Shown here one piece after another: positions 52,301-64,000 of a DNA stretch of 64,000 bases; the first letter of the stretch is position 1, and each line of letters begins with the position of its first letter. The position numbers and the translations under genes are program-made. The stretch comes from Nyssa sinensis. Taxonomy: Eukaryota > Streptophyta > Magnoliopsida > Cornales > Nyssaceae. The stretch is from positions 6,523,501 through 6,587,500 of the forward strand of contig CM018032.1 in the NCBI GenBank assembly GCA_008638375.1, read 5' to 3'. The notes under the pieces are model-generated. The model saw only the letters and a program-made list of their open reading frames with translations. It ran no database searches and was not told the DNA's origin.

Positions 52301-53952
52301 CGTGGTCGATGTGTTGTGATTCATAATGGACCAATAAACTGGACTGCATTGGGCTAATGTAAGTGGGCCATTTTTTTTGGGCCATGATTCCAAGTTTACT
52401 TTAAAGTTGGTATGATAACGTTTTCTTTTCTTTTCTTTTTTAAAATGAAAATTAGTTTCTGTTTTTATAAAAAATGAAAATAAAAAAAAAACTTGTTTGG
52501 TACACCAATATTATATTTTTTAGAAAAATAACAAAAATACGTTTGATAATCATTAGGATACATAAGTTTATTAGTGGGACATGCCGATATGATTGAATAT
52601 GCATTAGAAAAGTCAATCCCTACCTGCGACACACACCAAAAAACCCGGCCGAACTTCTAACAGCCCGCCCACTTCCATAGAACAAAATTGTGGCAACGTA
52701 GAGTCGTCATATTGGATCCTTGGGAACCATCACAAGCATGAAGCATATGTTGTTAGATTTAATCCATGGTTTTGAGAGCCGGATTAAATCCATTATAACA
52801 CTACTAGATATCATTCTTTTTTATTATTATTATTACAAGCAATATGGAAGCGAAAAAATCTTAATATTATGTTTATGTAACAATTCAAAACCAGTCATCT
52901 GTATGAGAAATATACATATTTCCATATCAGATAAACCAATTTGTCTATTATTAGACATCATTCTTTCCAAATGACAACTGAAGAATCTCAATCTAATATA
53001 GACTGAAGTCTTATCCAAATGATACATATGTCCACTCACGCAATTGGAATGGAGTCGATTCTCCCGCTCCACTTCATTGTATCAAAAAAAAAAATGACAT
53101 TATGATCTTATTGAATTTTGAATAATTTTTTTTAAAAACAAAACCAATTGATTGATGGTAGTAGATGGCTAAAAAGAATTTAGTAGTAGGTGGCTAAAAA
53201 GAATTTAATCTAGAGCCAACATGTTCCGTTGCAATAAAGTGCAATACAAATAAAAATACGAGAAAATATACACAGCTTCATATAGTATTTACACGTTCAA
53301 AATAGACCGTAGCAAAGCCACATTTACGATTTTACATACACTGAAAGAATTTCCCATCTAGGAAAAAGACCCACACCTTTTGGAAAGTCTACAGATCCAA
53401 AACCCAATGCTATTTGAAGAACAATTCGAACAATATCTCAAGAAATTGACCAAAATAGACACTGCAGGAGCACGCTGGAGTGATAACAGAGATGACTGAA
53501 TGAATGAGATTAACTATAGATCCAAAAATTTCACTTATGGGTCGCCAGAGAATGAAAGAATTAGAGAGAGAGAGAGACAGAGAGTGAACATGGCCAGCCA
53601 ACTTGATTGGCAAACCAACTTGAGCTCCACAGCTGCTTAATTTGCCTGTTCTAATACTGCACACTGATCCATGATTGAAACCCATAAAGAGAGACTGATG
53701 GGGGCAAAAAGAGAATTCCAGTTCAAGCCATGCATACACATCGCTGGTAAAATTTACAGCTTTGTGTTAACTCTACTGAAGATAAAATTCTGATCTACAA
53801 TGCATATCAACTAACTACATTTAATTACAATACTAAAAAAACAACCACTTAGTCAGAATGAATAAAGCCACCGAGAACGGAACAAAAGAAACAAAGATCT
53901 GTGATACACAAACATTTCCATGATGTAGCTTCCTAATTGACCTAATACCATG
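52301..53952. other. Intergenic region between ubinuclein and the BRCT gene
   Basis: No gene is supported. The right part (about 53250-53952) probably holds the ubinuclein 3' UTR. A direct TAGTAGNTGGCTAAAAAGAATTTA repeat, written as two adjacent copies, occurs at about 53159-53207. Confidence 0.5.
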
Positions 53953-56900
53953 TCAGCTGAGCTGTTCAAAGCTCGGAGGGGCAGCCGTCGACTGAGGGTT
54001 TGGTTTTTGGAGAAGACCAGTAACCTGTTTTTGGGATTTGTGTTTTTCCTCTACCTGGGCAGAAGACAACTTCTCTGGAAGGAAGTGAGCTTCGCCCAAC
54101 TCCATTTCGGGCTTCCTCTTTACCTTTTTCTTTGTTATTGCATCCGCCATTCTCATGTCATTGGAATTATTTGAACTTCCCTTGACCTTCTCTTGTTTTG
54201 GGCGCTCCAAGCTAGGACCATTCATTAGGCTACTGGTGGGCATTCGGACAGCTGTAATTGCAGTTGATGTATTGAGCACTGGCCTGTTGAATGACATTAA
54301 ACCATGATTACCTGAATCATTAACCAACTTCTCTTGCGTATACTGTGGCTGAGCAATGGAACTAGCTTCAAATCGAACAGTCTCCTCTGTCTTTGGGGTC
54401 AACAACTTCTTCCTCTTGATTTTATCCAGATCCTATAGGTGAAAAATAAAATCTAAACATTAGTCAAAGTGAAATCATAATTTCATAGCAACCATTCACT
54501 GAAGCCTTGCATATAAACGCATTTGCACAAATGGGAGTAAAAAGTAGACATTCGTTTCCAAGCCCCGTGGATTTTCACTGAAATCAAATTATTAGAAAAT
54601 ACTAATCTCATCCATACGGATTAAACTTTTTTCTGAATTCAAGAGTGCTAATAGGAACTTCACACGAAATTATATTTAAGCTGAAAACTCAAGCATACAA
54701 AACTATGTTGATTCAAATTTATTCAGCCTAAAATATTTAATTTTCCCTTTAACATTAATGAGATGAAAGTTGAGACAACATAAAATGTTACAAAAACCAG
54801 CTTAAATTCAAAAATTCTTAAATCCAAGATTCTAAAAATCAGTCAATACCCTTACGTAACGGTATCACTGGAGTTCATTTGACAATAAGGACCAACACAT
54901 TGGCAAGAATGAAACTCGCATCTGCACAGCAATTACATGATGTTATAATCCATTACAACACAAACACGTGATTGGATAATTATCTCAAAAACACTTTTCT
55001 TCTTCATTTTTCTCCTCTTCAACACATTTTCTCATTTAAAAGCGACAATAATCTATTTTTTAATTAGAATCACACTTTCAGAGATCAAAATAACAAGACA
55101 TAAATTCCAGGTCATGATATCAAAGATCAGGAAGAGAAGCAAGTTTGCAGCATGAGACCTGCAAGATATGCAGAGTGGTGGGGGAAGACTTTCAAAGTCG
55201 AAGCTCTCGATGCAAAAGAAAGGCAGACCATTCAGATTACAGGAGGTAATGGGATTGTGCGAAGGTTGCGTGTGGAGAAGGAGGGTTTCCAATAGATTTA
55301 TGGGCAACTCAAAGCCATGGGAGAGACAAGGGAAGGGAGACAATCAGTAAAAGTATTCCATGGTGGATGGAGAGCTTGAGAGTGATTCGCGAATCTCATC
55401 AGAGAGGGAGATTCCACTGTGTCCTATTCGGTGTAGGTAAATGGCTCTCCGGCAGGCTTCTTCCATTCTTCCAGGGGACTGTGGCAAGGAGACCTATGAT
55501 CTCCGTTTCTTTTTGTGATGGTTATAGAGCCTTTGGGTGGGATGATTGATGGAGTAAGAGAGGGTGGCTCGCTAAGGGGTTTTTCGATTGAGGCAATGAG
55601 GGTAATCTTCTTTTTGCAACGACACTATAGTTTTTTGCAATGTGGAAAAATATCAATTTTGGACTCTAAAATGTATCCTTCTATGCTTTGAGGCAGTTTT
55701 GGAGCTAAGGATTAATTTGAGAAAGATAGAGATCATCTCAGTGGGTAAGGTAAATAATGTAGAGGAAATGGCAGCGGCTATGAGATGTGAGGTGGGCAGA
55801 TTTCCTATGGTGTACCTTGGTCTTCCCATAGGTGCACCATTGAAATCGGTACGGATATGGCATGCACTGATTGGACTTTTTCAGAAGAGATTGGCAGGTT
55901 GGAAATGACAGTACCTATCAAAAGGTGGTAGGATCACTCTTATTCAAAGTACATTCGAGAACCTTCCCACTTACTTTATGTAGATTTTTCTGATGCCAAC
56001 TTCAGTTAGGCGAAAGCTTGAAAAGATTCAAAGGGACTTCTAATGGGGAGGCAGGGAGGAAAGCAAGAAGATGCATTTAGTGAAAGGGGATAAAGTTAAA
56101 GCCCCTATTGCTGAGGGTGGTCTGGGAATCAAGGATTTGAAACTATTCAATCAAGCCTTGCTTGATAAATGGATTTGGAGATTTGCAAATGAGGAGAATG
56201 CTTTGTGGCACAATGTAGTGCATGCTAAGTTTGGTTGTGTCAGAGATAGGTGGTACTCCGGATTCGGGACATACGGATGTAGAGTGTGGAAAGCAAATAA
56301 TAAAGGCCAAAGGCGATTCACTGCGTGTTAGATTTGATACTGGGAATGAAGCTAGGGTGAGTTTCTAGGTTGATCTCGGGCAAATAGATGGGTGGAAGAG
56401 GAAGGTTGAGGTGGATATGCAAGGAGCTCGACCTTATGGGTAGAAAGCCAGTAGGAAGACGATCTTTGAGAGTCTTTCATGGCAGAGCTAGAAGCCTGTA
56501 TATGGTCCGAAAATCAAACCAAGCAGGTTCATTTGTGCGTATAGAAGAATGGAATGGAGAAATCAAAAGACAACTATATGTTCCAGAAGTGATAGAGGGG
56601 GTGGTGGAAAGCTGCGATGACGTTTCGAAGATTGGAGAAGATATCAGAGGGAGGATTAGTAACAGAAGGACGTTCATACAAGGAGGCGGCAACAATCAGA
56701 GGTTGGCCAAAGACATTAATCAAGATTCAGAATGTTCCAAGAAGTAGTTGGGCCAAAATTGAAGTTGATTCAGCCTCATGCAAAGACCGAAGGCAGTTTC
56801 TAACCAGATGCTTGGTCTGCAGGGTGGGGATGGGAGATGAGCCAATCCCAAACATATGTAAGGTGCAGGAGTGGGTTTACATAAAAATGGAAGATTCCAG

Positions 56901-59900
56901 CAGGGGTGAGAGCTCTAGACATGCATAGAGCCTTATTCCTGTTCGAATTTCCGTCGGAAAAAGCACCAATGAGTGTTCTGGTAGTCAGGGACTGGGTGAT
57001 GGATGGCCTTCCGGTCATTCATGATCGATGGCATGCAGCGGGACGTTGTCAGAGAAAGGGATGGGAAGCAGACAGTTGTTGGGTGAGGTACATCAGACTA
57101 CCAGCCTTCTTATGGAGCAACGAGACTTTCCAAAAACTGGGGGATGTCTGCAGAGGGTCCATAGCCATCGACGATGACACCAATAGTCAGAAGCATTTGA
57201 GGTGGGCCAGAACTCTTGTGCAATCATCTCATCAACACATTCTAGCGTTGATCAGAATCATGGTTGGGGAAGAAGGGTTCGAAATCCCAGTATGGATGGA
57301 AAAAGGGCCACGGTTTTGGTCGAAAGAAGAAATCGCAGTAGCCAGAGATCAACCTGGTGACGGTGAAGACGGAAGAAGTCAAATGCGTGAATCTCACGCG
57401 CACAACGGGGCGTGACGAAAGGCATCAGATCAAAAGGTCTAGAATAGAGGGGGATTTGACAGGTACTCGACACATGGCTTGGCAGGTATGCAATTCAAAA
57501 TTTGAATTGCAATCTGTAAATACTGGCAAGCAGACAGACATGAGACGTGGGGGCCCAAGGGTGATGGATAATTTAAAGGCAGGTATTATGGGATTGCTTC
57601 TGGGCCTTCTTACAAGAGTTTGGGCCGAGAGGTTAAAGGAAAGGGGATTGGGCCTTATAATAAGGAGCATTCTCTTCAATTGGATGCGACCCATGCAAAA
57701 GAGCCCAACGCTGCCGAAGCCTAAGAGGGCATCATGACCCAGCTCAGGCCGCAAGAAAGTCCCCTCTTAGGAATTCATAAGAATGGGGAGGGGAAGGAGA
57801 CTGTGGTTGCAAGAGTTACAGGGGAAAGGCTCAGAGAAGGCAAAGGAAAGGACATAGCTGGGCAAGGAAGTAAGGCAGGTAATCACAATGACTGGGAGGA
57901 AGGAGGAGCAGGATTTGATGGGGATGAAAGCGACCAGGATATCAGATACTTAGAGAAGTTCTTGAATTTTTATTTAACGGCTTTGTTATTTTATTATCTT
58001 AATTTTTTTTGTTTGTGTATTTTTATGCCAATTTTAATTGAAATAACGTCAAATTTGTATTACATGGTCATATAAAAAATTTACAACATGTCCATGTTTT
58101 AATTTTTTGAGAAATGACATATATGTGTCTGTATTGTGTCATATCCATGTCTCGTGTCCATATCCGCACTTCTTAGGGGGTCTATCTCAAGAGAGGATGG
58201 AGCATGATTAGAGAGACACTTGATTAGGAGGAGGTTTTGGCAGCTTTGAAGAGTCGTGATGGGGATAAAGCGTTAGGTCCTGATGGAAGGACGATGGCAT
58301 TTTATCATCATTACTTGGAGGTGGTTCAAATTAAGGCTACGGCTATATTACATTTTTTCCATGAGCCTGGAAAATTCGAGAGGAGCTTGAATGCATCTTT
58401 TATTGCCTTAATTCCTAAGAAGGGAGAAGCATTGGAATCAAAATATTTTCGGCTAATTAGCTTAGTAGGGAGTGTATATAAGGTTTTAGCGAAAACATTG
58501 CCCATCCATTTGAAAAAGGTGCTAGGTAAGGTGATTCCTCCCATCTTAGAATGCTTTGTTGGAGAGGACAATTCTAGATGTGGTACTCATTGCTAATGTA
58601 TGTGTTGATTCATGGTTGAAGAGTAGGGAGTGGGGATTGTGTGTAAATTGGATGCAGAGAGGGCATATGATCATGTTAGTTGGAGTTTTTTGTTGCATGT
58701 GCTGGAAAAAATGGACTTTGGTGATTGTTGGAGGACTTGGATAAAGAGATGCATCTTTGCAATTCACTTCTCAATTTTAGTTAATGGGGTGCCAAAAGGC
58801 TTTTTTGAGAGCTCTAGAAGCTTGAGACAAGGGGATCCATTGTCCCCTCTCCCTTTTACGGTTGTGATGCAGGTGTTAAGTCGTATGTAGAGAAGGCAGT
58901 TGTGGGGGATTTTTGGCAAGTCTTGACGTTGGGAATGTCAAGGGGATTGCATTTTGGTGTCTCATATCCTCTTTAAACAGACTATCATCTTTTGTAACAC
59001 CGAGCCACCAAGGAGAGAGAACTTTGCCACTTGAGGTACATCCTTGTGTATTTGATGACAGTCGTTGGTTTGCCTATAAATTTAGGCAAATCAAAGATGA
59101 TTCCAACGAGAGAGGTGCATGATATGAACAATTTAGTGGGTAATCTAGGCTGTGGTGTTGAGCTTAATTGTATGGAAGGATCTATGTAGTTCTTGGTTTT
59201 TTTTAATGTCTTGTGTTGTGCCCCTATTGGGAACCTTGTTAATACTACATACTATATTTACTTATTAAAAAGAAAAAAAGAAATAGGAACCTAAACTTTT
59301 TGTTGACATTCACAAAGAACTCAACCTTTATGCCCTTAAAAATTGAATCTTAATGAATTAGTGATCAAGGACAAGACAATCTTGACATAAAAAATGAGTG
59401 GCAGTGAGAACACACATTCCATTTAATTTTCCATGTGTCCATGTATCTGGATTTGGGAAGAAGATGTACACAACTGTTGGCGTCTATCTCTATAATAATA
59501 AAATTAATTTCATTTTCTTTAATGCAGACTCAGGTTTATACAAGTTTAACCATCTTACAATATAAATAATCTCCATGCTGAGAACTTGAACCAAATCGCA
59601 ATCAAGATATCAACGCAAAGGTAGATAACTATGACATACATTAAGGTATGGTGAGAAGCAGATGCTTCATACTTTTGCCCCCATTGAAAAATAAGATTGA
59701 ATATTTTGCAAGCATAGGAAGCAGAAGCTTTGAAATATGAAAAGCCTAATAATACTTAGAGATGATGATGGAATGTGTATACACAATAAAGGCAAAAAAC
59801 ATCCATACCTCATGCCGGCTGTACATAGCCCTTCTCCTATCTTTTGCCCTACATATGGCACGTTTAATCCCATGGTTGTCCATAAATCCATTTGGCCACA

Positions 59901-62900
59901 ATTGCGCAAGCTGCATCATAGAAGACACAAACAATCAAAAAAGTCAAAGAAGCTTTATTGACATAATTGAAGGAGGTTTCTGCAGCCATAAAAGCTAAAA
60001 ATTTGCAAAATAACCAACCCAAAAGCAACAAAGAGCAAGACTTTCAGATTCAAAAAAAAAAAAAACAGAGACCAAAACACTATAAATAATCTCATATCGT
60101 TCCAAGGCCAAAGACACTTGTACATTAAGAATTTAATAAATATAATTTGAGATGCAAACGAAAAACAATTACATTGAAAGAGGCCATTATCAGAAGATTC
60201 AGAACTGTTTCAACCTCGTCCATGGCCACTTAATACATCCTGCTGAAAGACTTTCATTTTACACTGAAACATCTAAGTCTATAAGACATACCAAAATGAT
60301 CGAACTTGGGTTGTGATTGGCTTGATTAGAGGCTTGCTCAAGATCGATGTGTGCGATAAATGAACCAAGCTTAATTATATCATATTTTGAACCTTATCAA
60401 TTTATTGAGCTCGGCTCAATAAGCTAAAGGGTATCATTATCATCCTCCGGCCTAAATAAAATGCTACTAGAGCTCAAATCAAGATTGGCTCAAGTAGAAG
60501 GTCGCTTAAGGTCACTCATGAGTAAACAAGCCAAGCTTGAGCTTCATTTGGAAGCTCATTGAGCTTTCGAGCTAAGCTAGCAATCCACCACTCAGCTTTT
60601 TAGAGCAGCCTAAAATAAATAAAAATATGCACAAGCCAACTACCTCCATATACAGCTTTCTGACTTGTGGACCTGCGTCTTCTTCCAGCCCCTAGAACGA
60701 AAAAATAAATACAAAGTAAATTACAAAGAGGAATTTCTCCAATGAAGCATATCCTTAAAAATAGATTTTTTTTTAATTTTGATAATTTCCTTAAAAATAG
60801 ATATTGCAGACAAAAGATAGTACTTCAACATAAAGGTCGTAAAGATCACAAATCTTGTCCTCCAATGCATCATCCATCCGAAATTTTTTTTTAATAACTT
60901 CTTTCTCTTCGTTACCAATGTCTTGAAAATCATCAGTTGCCCCAGCTTGTTGCCCGAGTGCCTGAAAAAATATAACTATATATTAGGCATCAATTTAAAT
61001 TTATACGAACTTCTGTCATCAACATACTGCACAAGCACCATTGGAAAACAACACACATTTAAGATGACTGCTTCCAGCAAAGCAATATGTTCAACATTAA
61101 AATTAAACAAATTCTTTGTTCAAACCAACTTAACAAAGCATCAAAGGCTTAATCTGAACTCAACTACTTTTAGAAACAAGTCCTCTTTAATACGGAATTT
61201 CTTGATTCGGAACTAGTAGAGAATCCACAAGATATGACTGGGTGCCTAAGCGGTAAAGAAGGGATTCAACCAACAGTACCTTGGACTTTGGAGAGAGAAC
61301 CCGCATTTTAATCATCTCAACAACTTCCTTTTTTATCTGCTGAAACCTTTCATCTTTCTCCTTTTTGGCTGACAAACCCATACTTACCATGACCTTTAAG
61401 TTTCTCTGTTGCAAAAACATGCTGTATTAATCAACAATCAATTGGATAACTGTAAAGAAAGCACCTGTTATAAATAATAATGACAACTAAAGATTGCACA
61501 AATCAGAGTTCTCCAACGTGGTTAAATTGTTTCAATTGGGGAAAAGGAGAGCTTGATCTGTTGATTAATCACAGGGGTATCAGCTGTTAAGCAACCAATT
61601 GCTCCAAAAAGTTAAGTTGTTAGAGAATGGACCAACAATGTATATCACGCTCTCAACAACATTCTCCCTCACGTGTAACTCTTGACTCACAAGTTGAGAG
61701 ATAAAAAACTATAGACAAATACAAAATAGAAGAGAATGCAAAATGCAAACGGGAAATAAATGCAAATGAAAAGACTTGAACCAAAGACCTTTCACAACCA
61801 AGGCTCTGATACCATGTTAAGCAACCAATTGCTCTAAAAATTTGTTAGAGAATGAGCCAATAATGTATATCAAGCTCTCAACATCATCTACCCATGGGAA
61901 AAGATGTGGGATTTCACCTGCTCCAAAAATTAAAAATAAAATAAACAATGGCTTTTTTTAGTTGAACAGCAGTGAAGAATAAAAGTTTTAACACTTTTTA
62001 ATTTGTTGAGCAGAAATTGGTATATCCCAACCAGATGTATAATAGGTATCGAGGTGTAATCGGAAAGTCAATTAATTTGCATGCAACATGGTGTGGGATT
62101 TATGTTTTCACCTTTTTGGGGTTTGTTTCGTGTTGCTTGCCAGAATGGGCCCTCAATTCAACTGTTTGATGAAGAGCTGGAGTTGAGGATAAGAAAAAAG
62201 AATTTGGAGTGGTGCACCTCTCAGCTATTTATTGGGATATTTCACAGGGATAAAATCTTCAAAGAGGAACTTCCACTTTTCTCATCAAAAATAAAGAACT
62301 CTGGTTTTTAGTTAAAAACTCTTAGATGGAAAAAGGTTTCATTAAATGTCTTCTACGGTGATCGAGGGAGGTCACTATTCCATCAAGTGCCTAGGTCCCC
62401 TGGATTGGTAGGATTGGTAGATCTTGCACACACAGAGAGAACATGTTTGTGGTCCCTTTTGGCCTTTTTTCTCTTTCTTAATAAAATCTTATCATTTAAA
62501 TAAAATAAAAATCCAAATTAGTCGTAAGCCGTTCCCAATAACGTTTTTCTAAAGATATACTCAAGAACATGTTTGTGGCCCCTTTTGGCCTTTTCTCCTT
62601 CTTAATAAAACTTTATCATTTAAAGAAAAAAAATCCAAATTAGTCATAAGACGTTCCCAATAATGGTTTTCTAAAGATCTACTCATCCTGGTTTTCAGAT
62701 TTTTCCAGAATTATCCAAAGCCAACCACCTAACATTTGTCAAATTTGCTTGTTTATTGCCGGTCTCATTTTGACAATCATAATCATCACATGATCCTTGC
62801 ACCGACTAAATTAAGCCAACCTGCAGTCACAGCTAAAAACTAACAGGAATTTGAAAACAAAGCAGCAGGAAATGATGAGTATATATGCTAGTTGTTATTC

Positions 62901-63451
62901 AAAAGGAGGTACCTTTAAAGTCCTGAGCTGCATCAAGTGACCAACAATACTCATAAGACGATTAATCAATTCTTTTGATATTTTTCCATGGCTTGCCTGC
63001 TGCAACCACCCAAATAAAATAAAAAAAGGTTAGTTTCTTTAAAAGCTTCAAGTTTAGGAACTAAGAAAATAGGAAATGTGAATGAAAGAATAATTTCACA
63101 AAAGGAAAACAGTTATAGTTATGTCAACTATTTTCCAGTACCGCCAATCTAGCAACTTTAGCAAGCTTCTGCTTTACTTCATGTGGCAATCTCCTTTTGA
63201 CTGCCTGAGATGAAATATCTGCATCTGGAACTTCCGTAGTTGGTGGTCTTGCTGTTATGTTTTCAAACAAAGAGCGATTAATCAACTTATAAAGAACTTC
63301 TTTGAAATATAATCATAATTTATACAACTGTCACAAAAATGTCAAACATACATTCTGCAACCATCTTCTCCAGCTCCCTAATGGCCTTTTCAAGCATTGT
63401 ACTCTTTGGCCTAACACTGGAACCCTCCTTTCGGTGCATGAGTGGAACCTT
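53953..63451 (-). CDS. UBN: Ubinuclein, C-terminal part (HIR histone-chaperone subunit); 5' end beyond window
   Basis: Minus-strand exons: 63451-63352, 63251-63142, 62999-62913, 61405-61280, 60961-60824, 60691-60644, 59910-59809 and 54432-53953. They join in phase to 1191 nt (396 residues plus stop). The first four exons give the conserved ubinuclein middle domain: [53 protein letters not shown] and [14 protein letters not shown]. The next give [17 protein letters not shown] and [20 protein letters not shown]. The last exon is a Lys/Ser-rich tail ([17 protein letters not shown]) ending FEQLS. Ubinucleins belong to the HIR complex that deposits histone H3.3 outside replication. The N-terminal HRD/Hpc2 region is missing because it lies to the right. 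The intron 54433-59808 is enlarged by LINEs. UBN1 versus UBN2 cannot be decided. Confidence 0.9.
55145..56340 (+). mobile_element. Internally deleted L1-type LINE, copy A
   Basis: The 5' part (55145-55380) resembles the N-terminal region of a plant LINE ORF1 ([20 protein letters not shown] in broken frames, ending KVFHGGW). It runs straight into the second half of a reverse transcriptase: VNGSPAGFF and an SSRGL-QGD trace at about 55430-55500, a damaged FADD box near 55600, then [36 protein letters not shown] and DKWIWRF to about 56330. Endonuclease and the first half of the reverse transcriptase are deleted. Stops and frame shifts are frequent. Confidence 0.75.
56341..59280 (+). mobile_element. 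Internally deleted L1-type LINE, copy B
   Basis: An ORF1 region (about 56390-57950) includes [20 protein letters not shown] and [20 protein letters not shown], then [14 protein letters not shown], a pattern of plant LINE ORF1 (DUF4283-like region). The endonuclease is missing. A reverse transcriptase N-terminal half follows (58200-58890): [50 protein letters not shown] and [15 protein letters not shown]. The rest is deleted before a 3' end with ACTTATTAAAAAGAAAAAAAG at about 59260-59280. It is dead and lies opposite to ubinuclein. Confidence 0.75.
60300..60600. repeat. Dispersed GAGCTCGGCTC-type repeat (unclassified)
   Basis: The intron stretch is full of AAGCTTGAGC, GAGCTCGGCTCAATAAGCT and CTCATTGAGCTTTCGAGCT words, seen widely in plant genomes. 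Partly similar words occur at about 33520-33570 and 33930-34020. I cannot name the element. Confidence 0.35.
61406..62912 (-). other. 1.5-kb intron of ubinuclein
   Basis: Besides the TRIM, it contains two similar segments near 62440-62530 and 62560-62690 (GAACATGTTTGTGG, CCTTTTGGCCTTTT, TTATCATTTAAA, AATTAGTC-TAAG, CGTTCCCAATAA), a direct duplication of about 120 bp. No other gene. Confidence 0.6.
61585..61883 (-). mobile_element. Miniature LTR element (TRIM), 299 bp
   Basis: On the minus strand the 5' LTR (61883-61815) starts TGTTGAGAGCTTGATATACA and ends TTGCTTAACA. It is followed directly by TGGTATCAGAGCCTTGG, a perfect initiator tRNA-Met primer-binding site. A short core ends with the purine tract GAGGGAGAA before the 3' LTR (61658-61585). 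The 5-bp flanks TCATC and TCAGC nearly match. No coding capacity. Confidence 0.85.
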
Positions 63452-63660
63452 CTGCATAATTTTAGATATAAAATCAGTGACAGAGATTGTAAAAGTAAAT
63501 CCTGATATTGGTGGTACAAATATAAAATGCAAAACACGAGGCAGTCACTGCCTAAATTTCAGTAATCAAGACAAAATTCAGAACAAACCAAGAAATTGCT
63601 AGTACATCAAACTTTGGTGTAGAACATTCATCATTCTTACTCTAAAAAGTTAATACATAT

Positions 63661-63700
63661 ATATATGTGTGTGTGTGTGTGCGTGCGTGTGTGTGTGTGT
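63661..63700. repeat. (TG)n microsatellite
   Basis: About 18 TG units with GC interruptions, in the intron upstream of the first visible ubinuclein exon. Confidence 0.9.
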
Positions 63701-63706
63701 AATTAA

Positions 63707-63807
63707 CACCCCCAAGTGTTTGCTTGAGTGGTATAACCTCCACCTCCCAAATAAGAGGTTGAGGGTTCAAGTCCTAATTGGGACAAGTGGGTGTGTGCGT
63801 GTCTTAA

Positions 63808-63808
<1 letters not shown>
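63707..63808 (+). mobile_element. tRNA-derived SINE candidate
   Basis: TGCTTGAGTGGTATAA (63721-63736) resembles a pol III A box, and GGTTCAAGTCC (63763-63773) matches a B box. The spacing is about 40 bases. The segment is surrounded by microsatellites, as many SINE tails are. Confidence 0.5.

Positions 63809-63820
<12 letters not shown>

Positions 63821-63858
<38 letters not shown>
63821..63858. repeat. (GATA)n microsatellite
   Basis: About nine uninterrupted GATA units. The remaining 63859-64000 is intron with A- and T-runs and no exon. Confidence 0.95.
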
Positions 63859-64000
63859 TAACATAAAAAAATATCTAATTACACAAACAAAGTTAATGAG
63901 CAACTTTTTTTGTGTGCTAGCCAAGGGCGGAGCCAGGAAAAAAAATTAGGGGAGGCTAGAATTTTTTTGGTGAGAATTTTTTTTTTTTTCAAATTGGACG

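Noticed and set aside
53950..54174. Plus-strand frame of 74 codons
   Set aside because: It is the antisense shadow of the last ubinuclein exon, which has phase, splice and family support.
1..64000. CRISPR arrays, rRNA genes, intact tRNA genes, organellar or viral genes
   Set aside because: None seen. Regular repeats present are microsatellites or short tandem duplications, and tRNA-like parts look like SINEs or primer-binding sites.

Overview
This window is nuclear DNA from a flowering plant, most likely a eudicot. It is AT-rich, has GT-AG introns of up to 11 kb, and is full of microsatellites and plant transposable elements (L1-type LINEs, LTR elements, TRIMs, a MULE). No prokaryotic, organellar or viral genes were seen. 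Three multi-exon genes can be rebuilt, all on the minus strand, plus one probable first exon of a fourth.

Layout, left to right. (1) 365-601: a 79-codon exon with a good donor, probably the start of an unidentified gene leaving the window at the left. (2) 2613-17263: a complete B-sister MIKC MADS-box gene (TT16/ABS type). It has seven coding exons that join in phase to 248 residues. Its fourth coding intron is 11.2 kb and holds an old LTR element with LINE ends inside it, plus an opposite-strand LINE. (3) 17264-22753: promoter and intergenic DNA with a TATA box, GA/CT tracts and a tiny TRIM. (4) 22754-52108: a complete six-BRCT TopBP1-like gene (MEI1 type). Seventeen exons join in phase to 980 residues. 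Its introns carry a 5.6-kb MULE with 9-bp target duplication, two large solo LTRs each with a perfect 5-bp target duplication, several tandem duplications and a hAT-like element. Two introns look U12-type. (5) 53953-63451: the C-terminal 396 codons of a ubinuclein (HIR histone-chaperone subunit). The 5' half is beyond the right edge. One intron holds two internally deleted LINE copies; another holds a TRIM.

The genes do not form an operon. MEI1 and ubinuclein lie head-to-tail, and to my recollection their Arabidopsis homologues (At1g77320 and At1g77310) are also neighbours, so this looks like conserved microsynteny. Coding exons are a small part of the window; most of the rest is intron enlarged by transposable elements. 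Exon coordinates were set by hand from splice signals, reading phase and remembered family similarity. The phase closes exactly in all three genes.
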